64,000 bases of DNA from NCBI GenBank assembly GCA_963744005.1, contig CAVURU010000003.1, positions 1,302,001-1,366,000 of the forward strand. The letters are read 5' to 3'. The notes beneath the pieces were generated by a model, which did not search any database, was not told where the DNA came from, and worked only from the letters and a program-made list of their open reading frames with translations. The position numbers and the translations under genes were made by a program. Below, piece by piece: positions 1 through 8,995 of the stretch (within the stretch, counting starts at the first letter, position 1; every line of letters begins with the position of its first letter). The stretch is from Palsa-504 sp963744005 (lineage in GTDB: Bacteria > Actinomycetota > Actinomycetes > Streptosporangiales > Streptosporangiaceae).

Positions 1-1666
1 GCGTGCGGGCCGACTTCCTGAACTCCACCCAGGATCCGGACACCCGCCGGGGCGTCGAGTACGCCTTCATGGACGGCAAGCTGGACCTGCTCTACCTGGC
101 CCCGGAGCGGCTGCGGACCGACTCGGCGCTGCGGCTGCTGGACAAGGGCAACGTGGCGCTGTTCGCCATCGACGAGGCGCACTGCGTGGCCCAGTGGGGG
201 CACGACTTCCGGCCCGACTATCTCGGCGCTGTCGGTGCTGCACGAGCGGTGGCCTTCGGTCCCCCGGATCGCGGTGACGGCCACGGCGACCCGGCAGACC
301 CTGGGCGAGATCGTGACCCGGCTGGCGCTGGGCGAGGCCCGGCACTTCGTGGCCAGCTTCGACCGGCCCAACATCCAGTACCGGATCGAGCCGAAGAACG
401 AGCCGCGCAAGCAGCTGCTGCGGCTGCTGCGCACCGAGCACCCGGGCGATGCGGGCATCGTGTACTGCCTGTCCCGGGCTTCGGTGGAGAAGACGGCGGA
501 CTTCCTGTGCGCCGAGGGGCTGACGGCGCTGCCGTACCACGCCGGGCTGGACGCCGCGACCCGGGCCGCGAACCAGTCCCGGTTCCTGCGCGAGGACGGC
601 CTGATCATGGTGGCCACCATCGCGTTCGGCATGGGCATCGACAAGCCGGACGTGCGGTTCGTGGCGCACCTGGACCTGCCCCGGTCGGTCGAGGGCTACT
701 ACCAGGAGACCGGGCGGGCCGGGCGGGACGGCGCGCCCGGCCACGGCGTGGCTGGCCTACGGGCTGGCCGACGTGGTGCAGCAGCGGCGGCTGATCGACG
801 ACTCCGATGGCGACCTCGCGCACCGGCGGCGGCTGGTGGCGCACCTGGACGCGATGCTCGCGCTGTGCGAGACGGCCGAGTGCCGGCGGGCTGCAGCTGC
901 TGGCCTACTTCGGCGAGACCTGGCCGGAGGCCGTGCGGGAACTGCGACACCTGCCTGTCGCCGCCGTCGGTGTGGGACGGGACGGTGGCGGCGCAGAAGC
1001 TGCTGTCGACCGTGGTGCGGCTGGAGCGGCTCGGCGGGCCGTCGTTCGGCGCGGGGCAGCCGATCGACATCCTGCTCGGGAAGAAGACGCCGCGGGTGCT
1101 GTCGTACGGGCACGAGAACCTGTCCGTGTTCGGCATCGGCGGCGAGCTGCGCGAGGCCGAATGGCGGGGCGTGGTCCGCCAGCTGCTGGCTTCGGCGGGC
1201 TGCTCGCCGTCAAGGGTGACCACGGCACGCTGGCCCTGACCGAGCTGAGCGGCGAGGTGCTGCGCGGCGAGCGGCAGGTGATGCTGCGCCGCGACGCCCC
1301 GCGCCCGGCCCCGGCGGTGCGGCAGCGGCGGCTCGGGTCGCGGCGGGCGGGGCACGCGGTCGCGGGCGGCGGACGGGACGGCGCGAGGCGGGCGGCTCGT
1401 CGCGCCGGGCGGCGCAGATCGAGCTGAGCGCCGAGGCGGAGCAGGTGTTCGAGCGGCTGCGGGCGTGGCGGACGAGCGTGGCCAAGGAACTGGGCATGCC
1501 GCCGTACGTGATCTTCCACGACGCCACGCTGCGGCAGATCGCCGCCCCGCCGCCGTCCACGCTGGCCGCGCTGGCGCAGATCAACGGCGTGGGCGAGACC
1601 AAGCTGGCCAAGTACGGGCAGCCGATCCTGGACGTGCTGGCCGAGGACGAGCCGGGCGACGGCTAG
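1..1666 (+). pseudogene. recQ: RecQ-type ATP-dependent DNA helicase, 5' cut by window edge, many frameshifts
   Basis: This is a 3'-5' superfamily 2 helicase acting in recombination and stalled-fork repair. The Walker A region lies before the window. Visible pieces, in order and in different frames, are the DEAH box (IDEAHCVAQWGHDFRPDY), the TATAT motif III, SFDRPNIQYR, the YHAGL and GMGIDKPDVRF motifs, the arginine-finger motif YYQETGRAGRDG, the RQC zinc cysteines (CGNCDTC) and a C-terminal HRDC domain from about 1445. At least six frame changes occur near 230, 731, 890, 925, 1195 and between 1320 and 1445. Four involve an extra base in a G or C run or a 2-base slip, and no motif is lost, so sequence error is likelier than decay. 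The order follows E. coli RecQ closely. Confidence 0.85.
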
Positions 1667-3744
1667 CTGCCGTCGGGGTAGCCGCCGCGGTGCAGCACCA
1701 TCGGGTAGTGCGGCAGCGTGCCCGGCGGGCGCAGCGACGCCCGCCAGTTGTCCGGGTAGGGCTCCAGGGCCTGGAACAGCAGCGGCGGCTGGCCATCGGT
1801 ACCGATGGCCAGTTCCTCGGCTGGCCGGCGCAGGGCCGCGACCTGGTCGTAGGCCTGTGACCAGCGGTCTTCGACCTTGGCCAGCCGGCCGAGGTAGAGC
1901 CGCCGGGCCCGTTCGCCGGCTGCGGTGAGCCGGAGGACCTTACCGCGGCGCGCGGCGGGGTCCGGTTCCTCGGCGGCGAGCCGGCCGCGGAGCAGCACGC
2001 CCAGGGCCCAGTTCACCGCCTCCTTGGAGATCCCGGTCAGCAGCGGGAGGTCGCGCGGCCGGGTCGGATCCGGGCCGAGGACGCGGAGCAGGTTGGCTCC
2101 CACCGCCAGGGAGACGGCCGACTCAGCCTCGTACTCCAGGGCGAAGGCGAGCAGGGCCCGGGACAGCAGGGCCGGCAGCGGCAGCGCGGCGGCATCAGGC
2201 GGCTCCGGACGGGGCGGGAGGCCGGCCGCCGGTCCCCGGCTGAACAGCTCCGGGCCGAGGATCGGGAGCACGTCCGGCAGCCCGGGGTCGAGCTGGCCGG
2301 CGAGCTGCTCCAGGGGGCCGCGCAGTCCGCTGATCGCGTCCGCGCCGTAGCGCTCCCGCCAGCGCTGCTCGATCAGGCCGGGCAGCGGCAGCCAGGTGTC
2401 CCGGGCTCGCAGGCCGCGGGCGGTGGCGCGCAGGACGGCGCCCGGCCCGGGGCGGCCGCGGTAGGTCTTCTGGGCCGAGCCGTCGATGGTGATGTAGCCC
2501 CAGCGGCGCATGCCGTCCAGGTTGGTCGGGGTCCGGGCCAGGGCCTCGAGCTCGGCGACGGTGACGGGCTGGTCGGAGACGAACCGCAGGCAGTTCTCGG
2601 CCATGGCCCACGACACCAGCCACGCGCCGCCGCCCTGGGCGGCGGCCCCGTGGTCGGTGGTGCGGTGCGGCAAGCGGTGCTCGGCCTCGTTGTCGAGCTC
2701 GATGGTGAACGCGACCAGGGTCTGGGACAGCAGGGCGGACAGGGAGAGCGGCCCGGTGGAGGGCGGGACAGGCTGGGGTTGACGGGCCGGTCGCGTCTTA
2801 GCGGCTGGCCGGGCGTCCCGGGCGGGCGGGGTGCTCCGGGTGGGCGGGGTGCTCCGGGCCGGTTGGGTGGCGATGCTGGCCGGCTGGGGCTCATGGGGTT
2901 GGGCGGGCGTGTCGGCGGGGACGGGGGCCGTGGTGGCGAGGAGGAGGCCGGCGGCGCGGCGGCGCTCGCGGCGGCCCTGGGCCTCCGGGTCGTCAGCGTC
3001 GGCGTCGCTGTCGCGGCCGGTGTCGCTGTCGCCGGCCGTGACGCGCCAGCCGGCGCGGGCCAGCACCCCGGTGGCCTGGTCGGCGTCGAGGGTGTTCCGG
3101 GACGGCTCGCCCCAGGCCGCGACCGAGGCCTGGAAACGGGCCCTGGTCCGGCCGCCCGAGCCTGTGGTCGACACGCTGACGGCCAGCAGGCTGCCGTCGC
3201 GTCCGACCTGGCGGAACTCGCGCAGGACGCGATCCAGCACGGGCAGCTCCAGGTAGACCGCCACTCCTTCGAGCAGGAACAGGGTGCGCTGGCCGCGGTC
3301 AAGGCCCGCGGCGGTGAGCCGGTCCGCGACCGGATCGGCCGCGAAGTCGGCCTCGACGAATTGCACCTGGGCGCTGGCCAGCCCGAGCCGGTCCAGCCGC
3401 TCGCGCTTGTCCTGCTGGGTGGCGGGCTGATCGACCTCGAACCAGCGCACACCCGGCTTGGCGTAGCGGAGGGGGCGGCCGTCGTACCCGGCCGCGCCCA
3501 GGACGACCTGGCCGACGCCGTGGCCGAGGGCCTCGACCACCACCCGGTCGAAGAACCTGGTGCGGGTCTCGATGTGCCCGCGCATCCGGCCCGTGCCGGG
3601 CTGTTCGCCCGCGGCGACGTCCGCGGCCAGCGCCTCATCGGCGGCGGCGTCGCCGTAGGGAGCGGGAACCCGGGTGAAGCCCAGGCGGTAGGCGGCCACC
3701 CGCCGGGCGGTGACCGACGGGCCCAACGGTCCCCCACGAGCCAT
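1663..3744 (-). CDS. SAM-dependent methyltransferase fused to two winged-helix (MarR-like) units
   Basis: A 693-residue protein. Residues 1-270 match the LCMT-like / TIGR00027 class of SAM methyltransferases: glycine-rich motif I VVLGAAGYDGRPL (80-92), FEVDQPATQ (102-110), EADF (131-134) and FLLEGVAVYL (156-165). A Pro/Ala-rich linker (about 273-331) leads to two related units, 332-500 and 521-650. Each begins LxLxALLSxxLxAF, has an LRxTAxGxRAR wing-like segment and then a xxExRW helix, as in duplicated MarR-like actinobacterial proteins. The substrate is unknown. The ATG at 3744 was chosen because the frame upstream is compositionally non-coding. Two palindromes lie in the divergent gap upstream. 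The fusion reads through with no visible frame break; a lost stop between two former genes cannot be excluded. Confidence 0.72.
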   Translation of the reverse strand: MARGGPLGPSVTARRVAAYRLGFTRVPAPYGDAAADEALAADVAAGEQPGTGRMRGHIETRTRFFDRVVVEALGHGVGQVVLGAAGYDGRPLRYAKPGVRWFEVDQPATQQDKRERLDRLGLASAQVQFVEADFAADPVADRLTAAGLDRGQRTLFLLEGVAVYLELPVLDRVLREFRQVGRDGSLLAVSVSTTGSGGRTRARFQASVAAWGEPSRNTLDADQATGVLARAGWRVTAGDSDTGRDSDADADDPEAQGRRERRRAAGLLLATTAPVPADTPAQPHEPQPASIATQPARSTPPTRSTPPARDARPAAKTRPARQPQPVPPSTGPLSLSALLSQTLVAFTIELDNEAEHRLPHRTTDHGAAAQGGGAWLVSWAMAENCLRFVSDQPVTVAELEALARTPTNLDGMRRWGYITIDGSAQKTYRGRPGPGAVLRATARGLRARDTWLPLPGLIEQRWRERYGADAISGLRGPLEQLAGQLDPGLPDVLPILGPELFSRGPAAGLPPRPEPPDAAALPLPALLSRALLAFALEYEAESAVSLAVGANLLRVLGPDPTRPRDLPLLTGISKEAVNWALGVLLRGRLAAEEPDPAARRGKVLRLTAAGERARRLYLGRLAKVEDRWSQAYDQVAALRRPAEELAIGTDGQPPLLFQALEPYPDNWRASLRPPGTLPHYPMVLHRGGYPDGS

Positions 3745-3771
3745 GCCAGCCCCATGCGTCACCGGCCTATT

Positions 3772-3783
3772 CTGGCATGCCAG
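3772..3783. promoter_or_regulatory. 12-bp perfect palindrome in a divergent promoter gap
   Basis: CTGGCATGCCAG is a perfect palindrome 28 bases before the methyltransferase-fusion start, in the gap between two divergent genes. A second palindrome, CGTTCGAACG, is at 3825-3834. Since the downstream protein ends in MarR-like units, whose relatives bind palindromes, this may be an autoregulatory site; that is inference. Confidence 0.3.
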
Positions 3784-3898
3784 CCTGAGCGCGCAGCGAG
3801 GCCAATCAGCCTGGTGACACCCCGCGTTCGAACGTTTATGGTGAGGAGACGCTGCCGGATCAACCGGGCAGCGCCGGGCGAACGTAGGGGAAGCTGGC

Positions 3899-4240
3899 AT
3901 GGGGCTGCGGCCGCGTCGCAGAGGTCTGGTCGTGTGGAGCTCAGGCAGATCATGGGCTTGGCGGCCCGGGCGCCCGCGCCGGATCCGCTGGTTCCTGCGG
4001 ACCGGGGCGGTGCTGGCCGTCCTGGGCGTCATGCGGCTGGGGCGTGCGACTCGGGTTCGCTGGGAGCCCCTGTTCCTGCTCCTCGGCGCGGGGTTCATGA
4101 TCGCTGGCTTCATGGTGCCCGCGGCCTTCGTCGGGTTCCTGCTGGGCATGATGATCCTGGTCGTCACCCTGCTGAGGGGAATCGCGGTCAAGGGCCGCGC
4201 CGCGGGCCAGGCCGCTGACTGCTGGCGCTGGAACGGCTGA
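3899..4240 (+). CDS. small integral membrane protein
   Basis: A 113-residue basic protein with two predicted membrane segments, about residues 58-72 (FLLLGAGFMIAGFMV) and 75-92 (FVGFLLGMMILVVTLL), and a shorter hydrophobic stretch at 33-44. The C-terminal part, GIAVKGRAAGQAADCW, resembles small uncharacterised actinobacterial membrane proteins. An AGGGGA ribosome site stands 8 bases before the ATG. The first 28 residues are rich in Arg and Trp and may not be part of the native protein. Function unknown. Confidence 0.6.
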   Translation: MGLRPRRRGLVVWSSGRSWAWRPGRPRRIRWFLRTGAVLAVLGVMRLGRATRVRWEPLFLLLGAGFMIAGFMVPAAFVGFLLGMMILVVTLLRGIAVKGRAAGQAADCWRWNG

Positions 4241-4246
4241 CGCCGG

Positions 4247-4369
4247 CCGGGCTGACGGCCTGCCGGGCTTGATGGCCTGCCGGGCTGACGGCCTGCCGGA
4301 CCGGCGCCCTCGGGGGCAGCACCGATGGACCATAGGTGTCGCTATAGCAGCAGCGATGTCCCATCGGTG
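4247..4369. terminator. short tandem repeats followed by an inverted repeat between convergent genes
   Basis: Three imperfect 16-17 base copies around GACGGCCTGCCGGGCT (4247-4300) precede an inverted repeat: CACCGATGG at 4320-4328 and CCATCGGTG at 4361-4369, which extends through GAC/GTCC with a one-base bulge. It sits between a plus-strand gene ending at 4240 and a minus-strand gene ending at 4494, so a two-way terminator is likely. There is no T-run. Confidence 0.4.
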
Positions 4370-4493
4370 TCGCGGACACAGGGACGGATGAGGCTGGCGC
4401 GACGGGCGGGACAACCAGGCGCAGCGGTGCGGGCACGCGGGCTTAACCCGGGATGCCGCGCGGCGAGGGCGGGCAGGCTCAACACCGGGTGGG

Positions 4494-5249
4494 TTAGGTG
4501 TGCCAGCGGAAGCGCCAGGCCACGAAGCAGGCGCCGGCGGCGGTCCACAGGGCCAGGTTGAGCAGGTCCCAGGCCGGGAACGCGGTAGCGGTGTAGGCGC
4601 CCCGCAGGACCTGGGCCAGGGCCCTGACCGGGAAGGCGTCGACCAGACGGGAGAGCCAGCCCGGCAGCCCGCTGAAGGTGGGGTCGAAGACGCCGGAGAT
4701 GATCGCGATGGGCAGGAAGCTGGCGTAGGCGATCGGGCCGGCTGATTCGGCGCTGGTGATGACCGAGCTGATGGCCAGGCCCAGGGTGGCGAAGCAGACG
4801 ATGCCGAGGATCAGCCCGGCGGTCAGCATGGGCAGGCCGCCGGGGCGCGGGCCCGCGCCGAAGGCCAGCCAGCCGATCGCGCCGGTCAGCGCGGTAATCA
4901 GGAGGACGGTGGCGACGGTGCTGGCCAGCAGGCCGCCGAGGTAGGCCGAGGACGGCAGCGGGGTGGTCTTGATCCGCTTGAGCACGCCGTCGTGGCGCAG
5001 CACGGCCATCTTGGAGCCGAGGTTGACGTAGGCGGCCACGATGACGCCGAAGGCCAGGATGCCGGGCACGAAGACGGTGGTGTTCTTGACCTGGGTGCCG
5101 GGCAGGTAGGAGCCGACGTTGGCCGCCCCGATGAGCAGCAGGATCATCAGCGGGAAGGCGAAGGTGAACAGCGCGTACTCGGCGCTGCGCCAGAAGCTGC
5201 GCTGCTCCAGCACGGCCTGCCGGGCGGCCAGGCGGACCGACCGGGTCAC
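4494..5249 (-). CDS. ABC-2 type transporter permease
   Basis: A 251-residue membrane protein with six hydrophobic segments, the arrangement of ABC-2 export permeases (drug or antibiotic efflux, polysaccharide or lipid export). The first segment, YALFTFAFPLMILLLIG, is followed by the loop FVPGILAFGVIVAAYVNLG typical of the family, and the final helices contain FPVRALAQVLRG. The GTG start at 5249 overlaps the TGA of the upstream ATPase gene (GTGA), so the pair is translationally coupled and forms one exporter. The substrate cannot be told from sequence. The gene is intact. Confidence 0.88.
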   Translation of the reverse strand: MTRSVRLAARQAVLEQRSFWRSAEYALFTFAFPLMILLLIGAANVGSYLPGTQVKNTTVFVPGILAFGVIVAAYVNLGSKMAVLRHDGVLKRIKTTPLPSSAYLGGLLASTVATVLLITALTGAIGWLAFGAGPRPGGLPMLTAGLILGIVCFATLGLAISSVITSAESAGPIAYASFLPIAIISGVFDPTFSGLPGWLSRLVDAFPVRALAQVLRGAYTATAFPAWDLLNLALWTAAGACFVAWRFRWHT

Positions 5250-6212
5250 GCGCTCTCCGCCTCGGTCCCGGTGAGCTGCAGGTAGGTGTCCTCCAGGCTG
5301 GGCGCGGTGACGGTCAGGCCGTCCAGGTCGCCCAGCTGGTTGTCCAGGGCCCAGTCGAGCAGCTGGCGCAGCGTCAGGGCCGCGTTGCCGGTGTGGCAGA
5401 CCGACAGCGGGCCGCGGACGGCGAGGTCGATCCCTGCGGGCCGGGCGATCAGGCCGCGCCGCAGGGCGGCGGGCGTGGTGAAGGAGATCCGGGTGGCCAG
5501 GCCGGCCCGGGAGGCCACCTCGCCGGTGGTGCCGGACAGCTCGATCCGGCCCGGCCCGCAGGATGGCGATCCGGTCGGCCAGCCGCTCGGCCTCGTCCAG
5601 GTAGTGCGTGGTGAGCAGGATGGTGGTGCCCAGCCGCCGCAGGTTCTCGATGGCCGCCCAGCACCGCCGGCGGGCCTCCGGATCGAAGCCGGTGGTCGGC
5701 TCGTCGAAGAAGATCAGGTCGGGATCGCCCGCCAGGGCCAGGGCGAAGTCCAGGCGCCGGCGCTGGCCGCCGGACAGCTTGCGGACCTGCATGCCGCGCA
5801 GCTCGGTGAGCTCGACCACCTCCAGCAGCTCATCCAGCGGACGCGGCCGCGGGTAGTAGCTACGCCAGATGTCGATGAGCTCGGCGACCCGGGCCTGCCG
5901 CGGGAAGCCGCACTCCTGCAGGACCATGCCGGCCCGCTCGCGGAGCTTGGCCGAGTGCGTGGCCGGGTCTAGGCCGAGGACCCGGACCGTCCCTCCCGTC
6001 GGCGTCCGGAAGCCCTCCAGGATTTCCAGGGTGGTGGTCTTGCCTGCGCCGTTCGGCCCGAGGAGGCAGAACACCTCGCCGTAGCGGACGCCGAAATCCA
6101 CGCCGCGCAGCACCTCGGCCCGGCCGTAGCTCATCCGCAGGCCGTCCACTTGCACGGCAAGGTCATCAGGGACGAGGGCGAGCGGAGCGAATGTGACGCG
6201 CGTGTCAGTCAT
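5246..6212 (-). CDS. ABC transporter ATP-binding protein (one frameshift)
   Basis: Nucleotide-binding subunit of the exporter with the following permease. Walker A GPNGAGKTT is at residues 52-60, followed by the Q-loop (MVLQE), signature LSGGQRRR, Walker B LIFFDEPTTG and the switch histidine (TTHYLDEAERLADRIAIL), as in DrrA/CcmA-type drug-resistance ATPases. One extra C near 5549 breaks the frame after ILRAG. The remaining roughly 95 residues, including a SLEDTYLQLTG ending typical of this family, continue in another frame to 5246. The length is then about 322 residues. Expression probably starts from the TATAAT box 9 bases before the ATG. A divergent AraC-type gene lies next door. Confidence 0.88.
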
Positions 6213-6220
6213 TAAGTGGG

Positions 6221-6226
6221 ATTATA
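6221..6226 (-). promoter_or_regulatory. consensus -10 box for a probable leaderless transcript
   Basis: The minus strand reads TATAAT followed by 8 bases and then the ATG of the ABC ATPase at 6212. That spacing puts the transcription start at or within a base or two of the ATG, as in leaderless mRNAs, which are common in actinobacteria. No Shine-Dalgarno sequence is seen. No clear -35 box lies 16-18 bases upstream. Confidence 0.6.
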
Positions 6227-6292
6227 TGGACCTACCTGCGGTGCGATAGCCCTCAGATACGAATAATCAGCCGTCTGCCGAGCGAAGGAACG

Positions 6293-6752
6293 ATGAGGCA
6301 AGCCGAGGTCAGCTCGCTGCGGATGCTGCGCCGCGCCCGGGACCGGATCGACCGTGACTTCACCGAGCCGATCGCCATCCCGGCACTGGCCGCGGGAGCC
6401 GGGCTACTCGCGTGAGCACTTCATCCGGGCCTTCCGGGCCGCCTACGGCGAGACGCCGGGCCGCTACCGGACCAGACGGAGGGTGGAGCGCGCCTGCGAG
6501 CTGCTCCGCTCGGCCAACCTGACCGTCACCGAGATCTGCCACCTGGTCGGCTTCACCAGCGTGGGCACGTTCAGCGCCCGTTTCGCCGAGGTGACCGGCA
6601 TGTCTCCCACCGCCTACCGGCAGGAAGCCGGACGGCGCGGCGGTCCCGCGCCCATTCCGGGCTGCTTCGCGCTGATGTGGCGCACCGGCCTCCCGGCCGC
6701 CCGGCCGGACACGTCACTTCCGGAGAAGCGCTCGCCCGTCGCCGCGCCCTAG
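6293..6752 (+). CDS. AraC-family transcriptional regulator (one frameshift)
   Basis: A short AraC-type regulator of about 153 residues, consisting almost only of the double helix-turn-helix DNA-binding domain. The N-terminal helix (MRQAEVSSLRMLRRARDRIDR) is in one frame. An extra G near 6404 (GCCGGGCTAC) moves the rest to a second frame, which holds YSREHFIRAFRAAYGETPGRY, the RRVERAC linker and the second helix-turn-helix (TVTEICHLVGFTSVGTFSARF). It lacks the N-terminal effector domain of classic AraC. It is divergent from the ABC exporter and 10 bases upstream of a VOC protein gene, so it may control either. Confidence 0.85.
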
Positions 6753-6762
6753 GCTCGGCGGC

Positions 6763-7193
6763 ATGATCAACGGAATCTCGATTGTCACCGTCTGGGTCCT
6801 GGATCAGGACGCGGCCAAGGAGTTCTACACCGAGAAGCTCGGCTTCACGGTGACCAACGACATCCAGCTGGACGGCGGCATGCGCTGGCTGACCGTCCAG
6901 CCGCCGGGCAACGACAGCCAGGACCTGCTGCTGCTGGACCCGATGCATTCCATGCTGGACGAGGAGTCGGCCCAGCAGGTCCGGGCCCTGGTGGCCAAGG
7001 GCGCGCTGAGCCCGGGCGTCATGGCCACCTCGGACTGCAAGGCCGACCACGACGCGCTGGCCGGAAGGGAGTCGAGTTCATCCAGGAGCCCGCCGAGCGC
7101 CCCTACGGGATCGAGGCCCTGATGCGGGACGACTCCGGCAACTGGTACAGCCTGACCCAGCGCGGCGGCCAGTTCGGCGGGGCGGACGGGTGA
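6763..7193 (+). CDS. VOC-superfamily protein (glyoxalase/bleomycin-resistance fold), one frameshift
   Basis: About 143 residues with paired beta-alpha-beta-beta-beta units of the vicinal oxygen chelate fold. It begins MINGISIVTVWVLDQDAAKEFYTEKLGF, the usual start of these metal-binding dioxygenase, isomerase or resistance proteins. A base is missing near 7068, in a GGAAGGG run. The second half (VEFIQEPAERPYGIEALMRDDSGNWYSL) continues in another frame to the TGA at 7191-7193. It follows the AraC-type gene by 10 bases and is probably co-transcribed. The substrate is unknown. Its 3' end meets the end of the convergent GIY-YIG gene. Confidence 0.8.
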
Positions 7194-7194
7194 G

Positions 7195-8213
7195 CCGGCG
7201 AGGAGCGCGGCCAGCTCGGCGGTACGGCGGGCGAAGCAGGCCCAGTCCGGCTGCGCCCGGTCCGGATACGGCGGCGGGTCCGCCGGGGAGCCGGCGAGGC
7301 AGGCCCGCTGGGTCCAGCCGGACAGCCGGCCGCTCGCGGATCTCGAAGGTGACCAGGATGCCGCCGGCGCGGCCGTGGACGTCGAATTCGCCGGGCTGAG
7401 CCTGGGTGACCTTCTGCTCGGCGGTGACCCAGTCCAGCCCGTCGAGCTCAGCCTGGACCCGGCCCGCGAACTCGAAGGCGAGCGTGTCCGCAGCGGCATC
7501 GCGGCGGCGGATCAGCTCGGCCCGGACCACGTCCAGGGCGGCCGGGCTCGCGGTTGAGCGCCGCGCACAGCGTGCGGGCCAGCACGTCGCCGTCGGCGGG
7601 CGGGGCGCCGCGGGCGCGGGCCAGCTCACGCGCGGTCCCGGAGACACGGCCGGTTCTGGGGATTCGCCCGGTTCCGGAGGCACGGCCGGTCCCGGACGCA
7701 CCGGCGGTCCCGGCAGGCTGTCCGGGCTGGCCGGCGGCGCGGCCGAGCGGCAGCACCCGGTCCAGCCCGGACACGGCGTCCCGCGCCTTGCGCCAGCCCA
7801 GGTAGGGGCCGAAGTACCGGGCCTGGTCTCCGGCCGTGCGCCGGAACGCGACGCTCACGCCGGGCGCGTCCGGGGCCTGGCTCAGCCGGATCCAGACCTC
7901 GGACTCCTGGCCGCCCCGGCCGTCGCGGTTCCAGGGCGGCTTGCGCCGCCGCAGCAGGTTGCGCTCCAGCCAGGCCGCCTCGTGAGCCGAGGCACAGGGC
8001 ACCGCCTCGACCCGGGCGATGCGGGCTCACCATGGCGGCCAGGTGACCCCGGTCACTGAGGTCACCCCAGTACGAGACGGCCCGGCGGCGCAGGCTCGCC
8101 GCCCGGCCGATATACAGCACGCGGCCAGCCTGGTCCCGGAACCGGTAGACGCCGGGGCCGAGCGGCAGCTGCGACGCTTGCTCGCGGGGAGCGCGGCGAG
8201 CTGCGTTCACCAT
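7195..8213 (-). pseudogene. GIY-YIG nuclease (UvrC-like N-terminus), several frameshifts
   Basis: The N-terminal 60 residues hold a GIY-YIG endonuclease module, as in UvrC and Cho: PGVYRFRDQAGRVLYIGRA, then SLRRRAVSYWGDLSDRGHLAAMV. Next, in a second frame, comes EAAWLERNLLRRRKPPWNRD, the conserved glutamate-bearing stretch of these nucleases, and a region beginning WIRLSQ. Frame changes lie near 8025, 7550 and 7325. After the last, DPPPYPDRAQPDWACFARRTAELAALLAG appears. Whether this is a repair nuclease is unknown; it lacks a recognisable UvrB-interaction or RNase H-like domain. The true 3' end is uncertain because the last frame has no nearby stop. The ATG at 8213 was chosen just before the domain. 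Confidence 0.6.
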
Positions 8214-8349
8214 CGGGCCGCGCTCCCTTCGGGCGGCGGGAGGGAAGTCGGGTGCGGGCACCACGATACGTTCGGCGGAAAGGCGGCGGGAGGGGTTACG
8301 GCGGGCCGGCGGCGCGCGGCGGCGGGCCGGCGCGGACTATCGTTTTCTC

Positions 8350-8991
8350 ATGGCGGATTCCGAGCCGGGCCACGAGGTGGCCCGCAGTGACCTGCGCGCC
8401 TCGCACGAGGACCGCGACCGCGTGGTCGAGGTGCTGCGGGTGTCCGCGGGCGACGGGCGGCTGACCGCGGAGGAGCTCGACGAGCGCCTCGAGCAGGCCA
8501 TGACCGCCCGGACCTACGGTGAGCTGGAGCGGCTGGTGGCCGACCTGCCCGCGACCGGGGCGGCGGCCGGGGCCCTGGCGGCCCAGGCCAAAGAGGTCGT
8601 GCGCATCGATACGGGCAGCGGCCACACCAAGCGCGAGGGCCGGTGGGTCGTGCCGCGGCGGATGGAGGCCCGGATCCGCAGCGGCCATCTCACCCTGGAC
8701 TTCACCCAGGCGGTGATCTCCCAGCCGGTGCTGAAGCTCAACGTGGAGGTCCGCAGCGGCCACGTCGTGCTGGTCACCAGGCCGGGCATCACGGTGGACA
8801 CCGACGACGTGGCGGTGCGCAGCGGCCATGTCCGGGTCCGGCCGCCGCAGGACCACGACGGGCCGGAGATCCTGCGGATCGAGGTCACCGGCCGGGTGGC
8901 CAGCGGCCACGTCATCGCCCGGCCGCCGCGCCGGACGTTCTGGCAGTGGCTGACCGGGAAACCCCGCCCGCAGGCGCTCACGGACCGCTGA
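8350..8991 (+). CDS. DUF1707 (SHOCT-like) domain protein
   Basis: A 213-residue protein. Residues 8-65 are a DUF1707 domain: RASHEDRDRVVEVLRVSAGDGRLTAEELDERLEQAM-ART-YGELERLVADLP, common in actinobacteria near membrane and stress genes. The C-terminal half has four evenly spaced SGH tripeptides (for example RSGHLTLDF, RSGHVVLV, RSGHVRVR and ASGHVIA), the pattern of a beta-solenoid of DUF4097/DUF2154 type. No signal peptide or membrane segment is seen. No good ribosome site precedes the ATG. Function unknown. Confidence 0.85.
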   Translation: MADSEPGHEVARSDLRASHEDRDRVVEVLRVSAGDGRLTAEELDERLEQAMTARTYGELERLVADLPATGAAAGALAAQAKEVVRIDTGSGHTKREGRWVVPRRMEARIRSGHLTLDFTQAVISQPVLKLNVEVRSGHVVLVTRPGITVDTDDVAVRSGHVRVRPPQDHDGPEILRIEVTGRVASGHVIARPPRRTFWQWLTGKPRPQALTDR

Positions 8992-8995
8992 GCCG

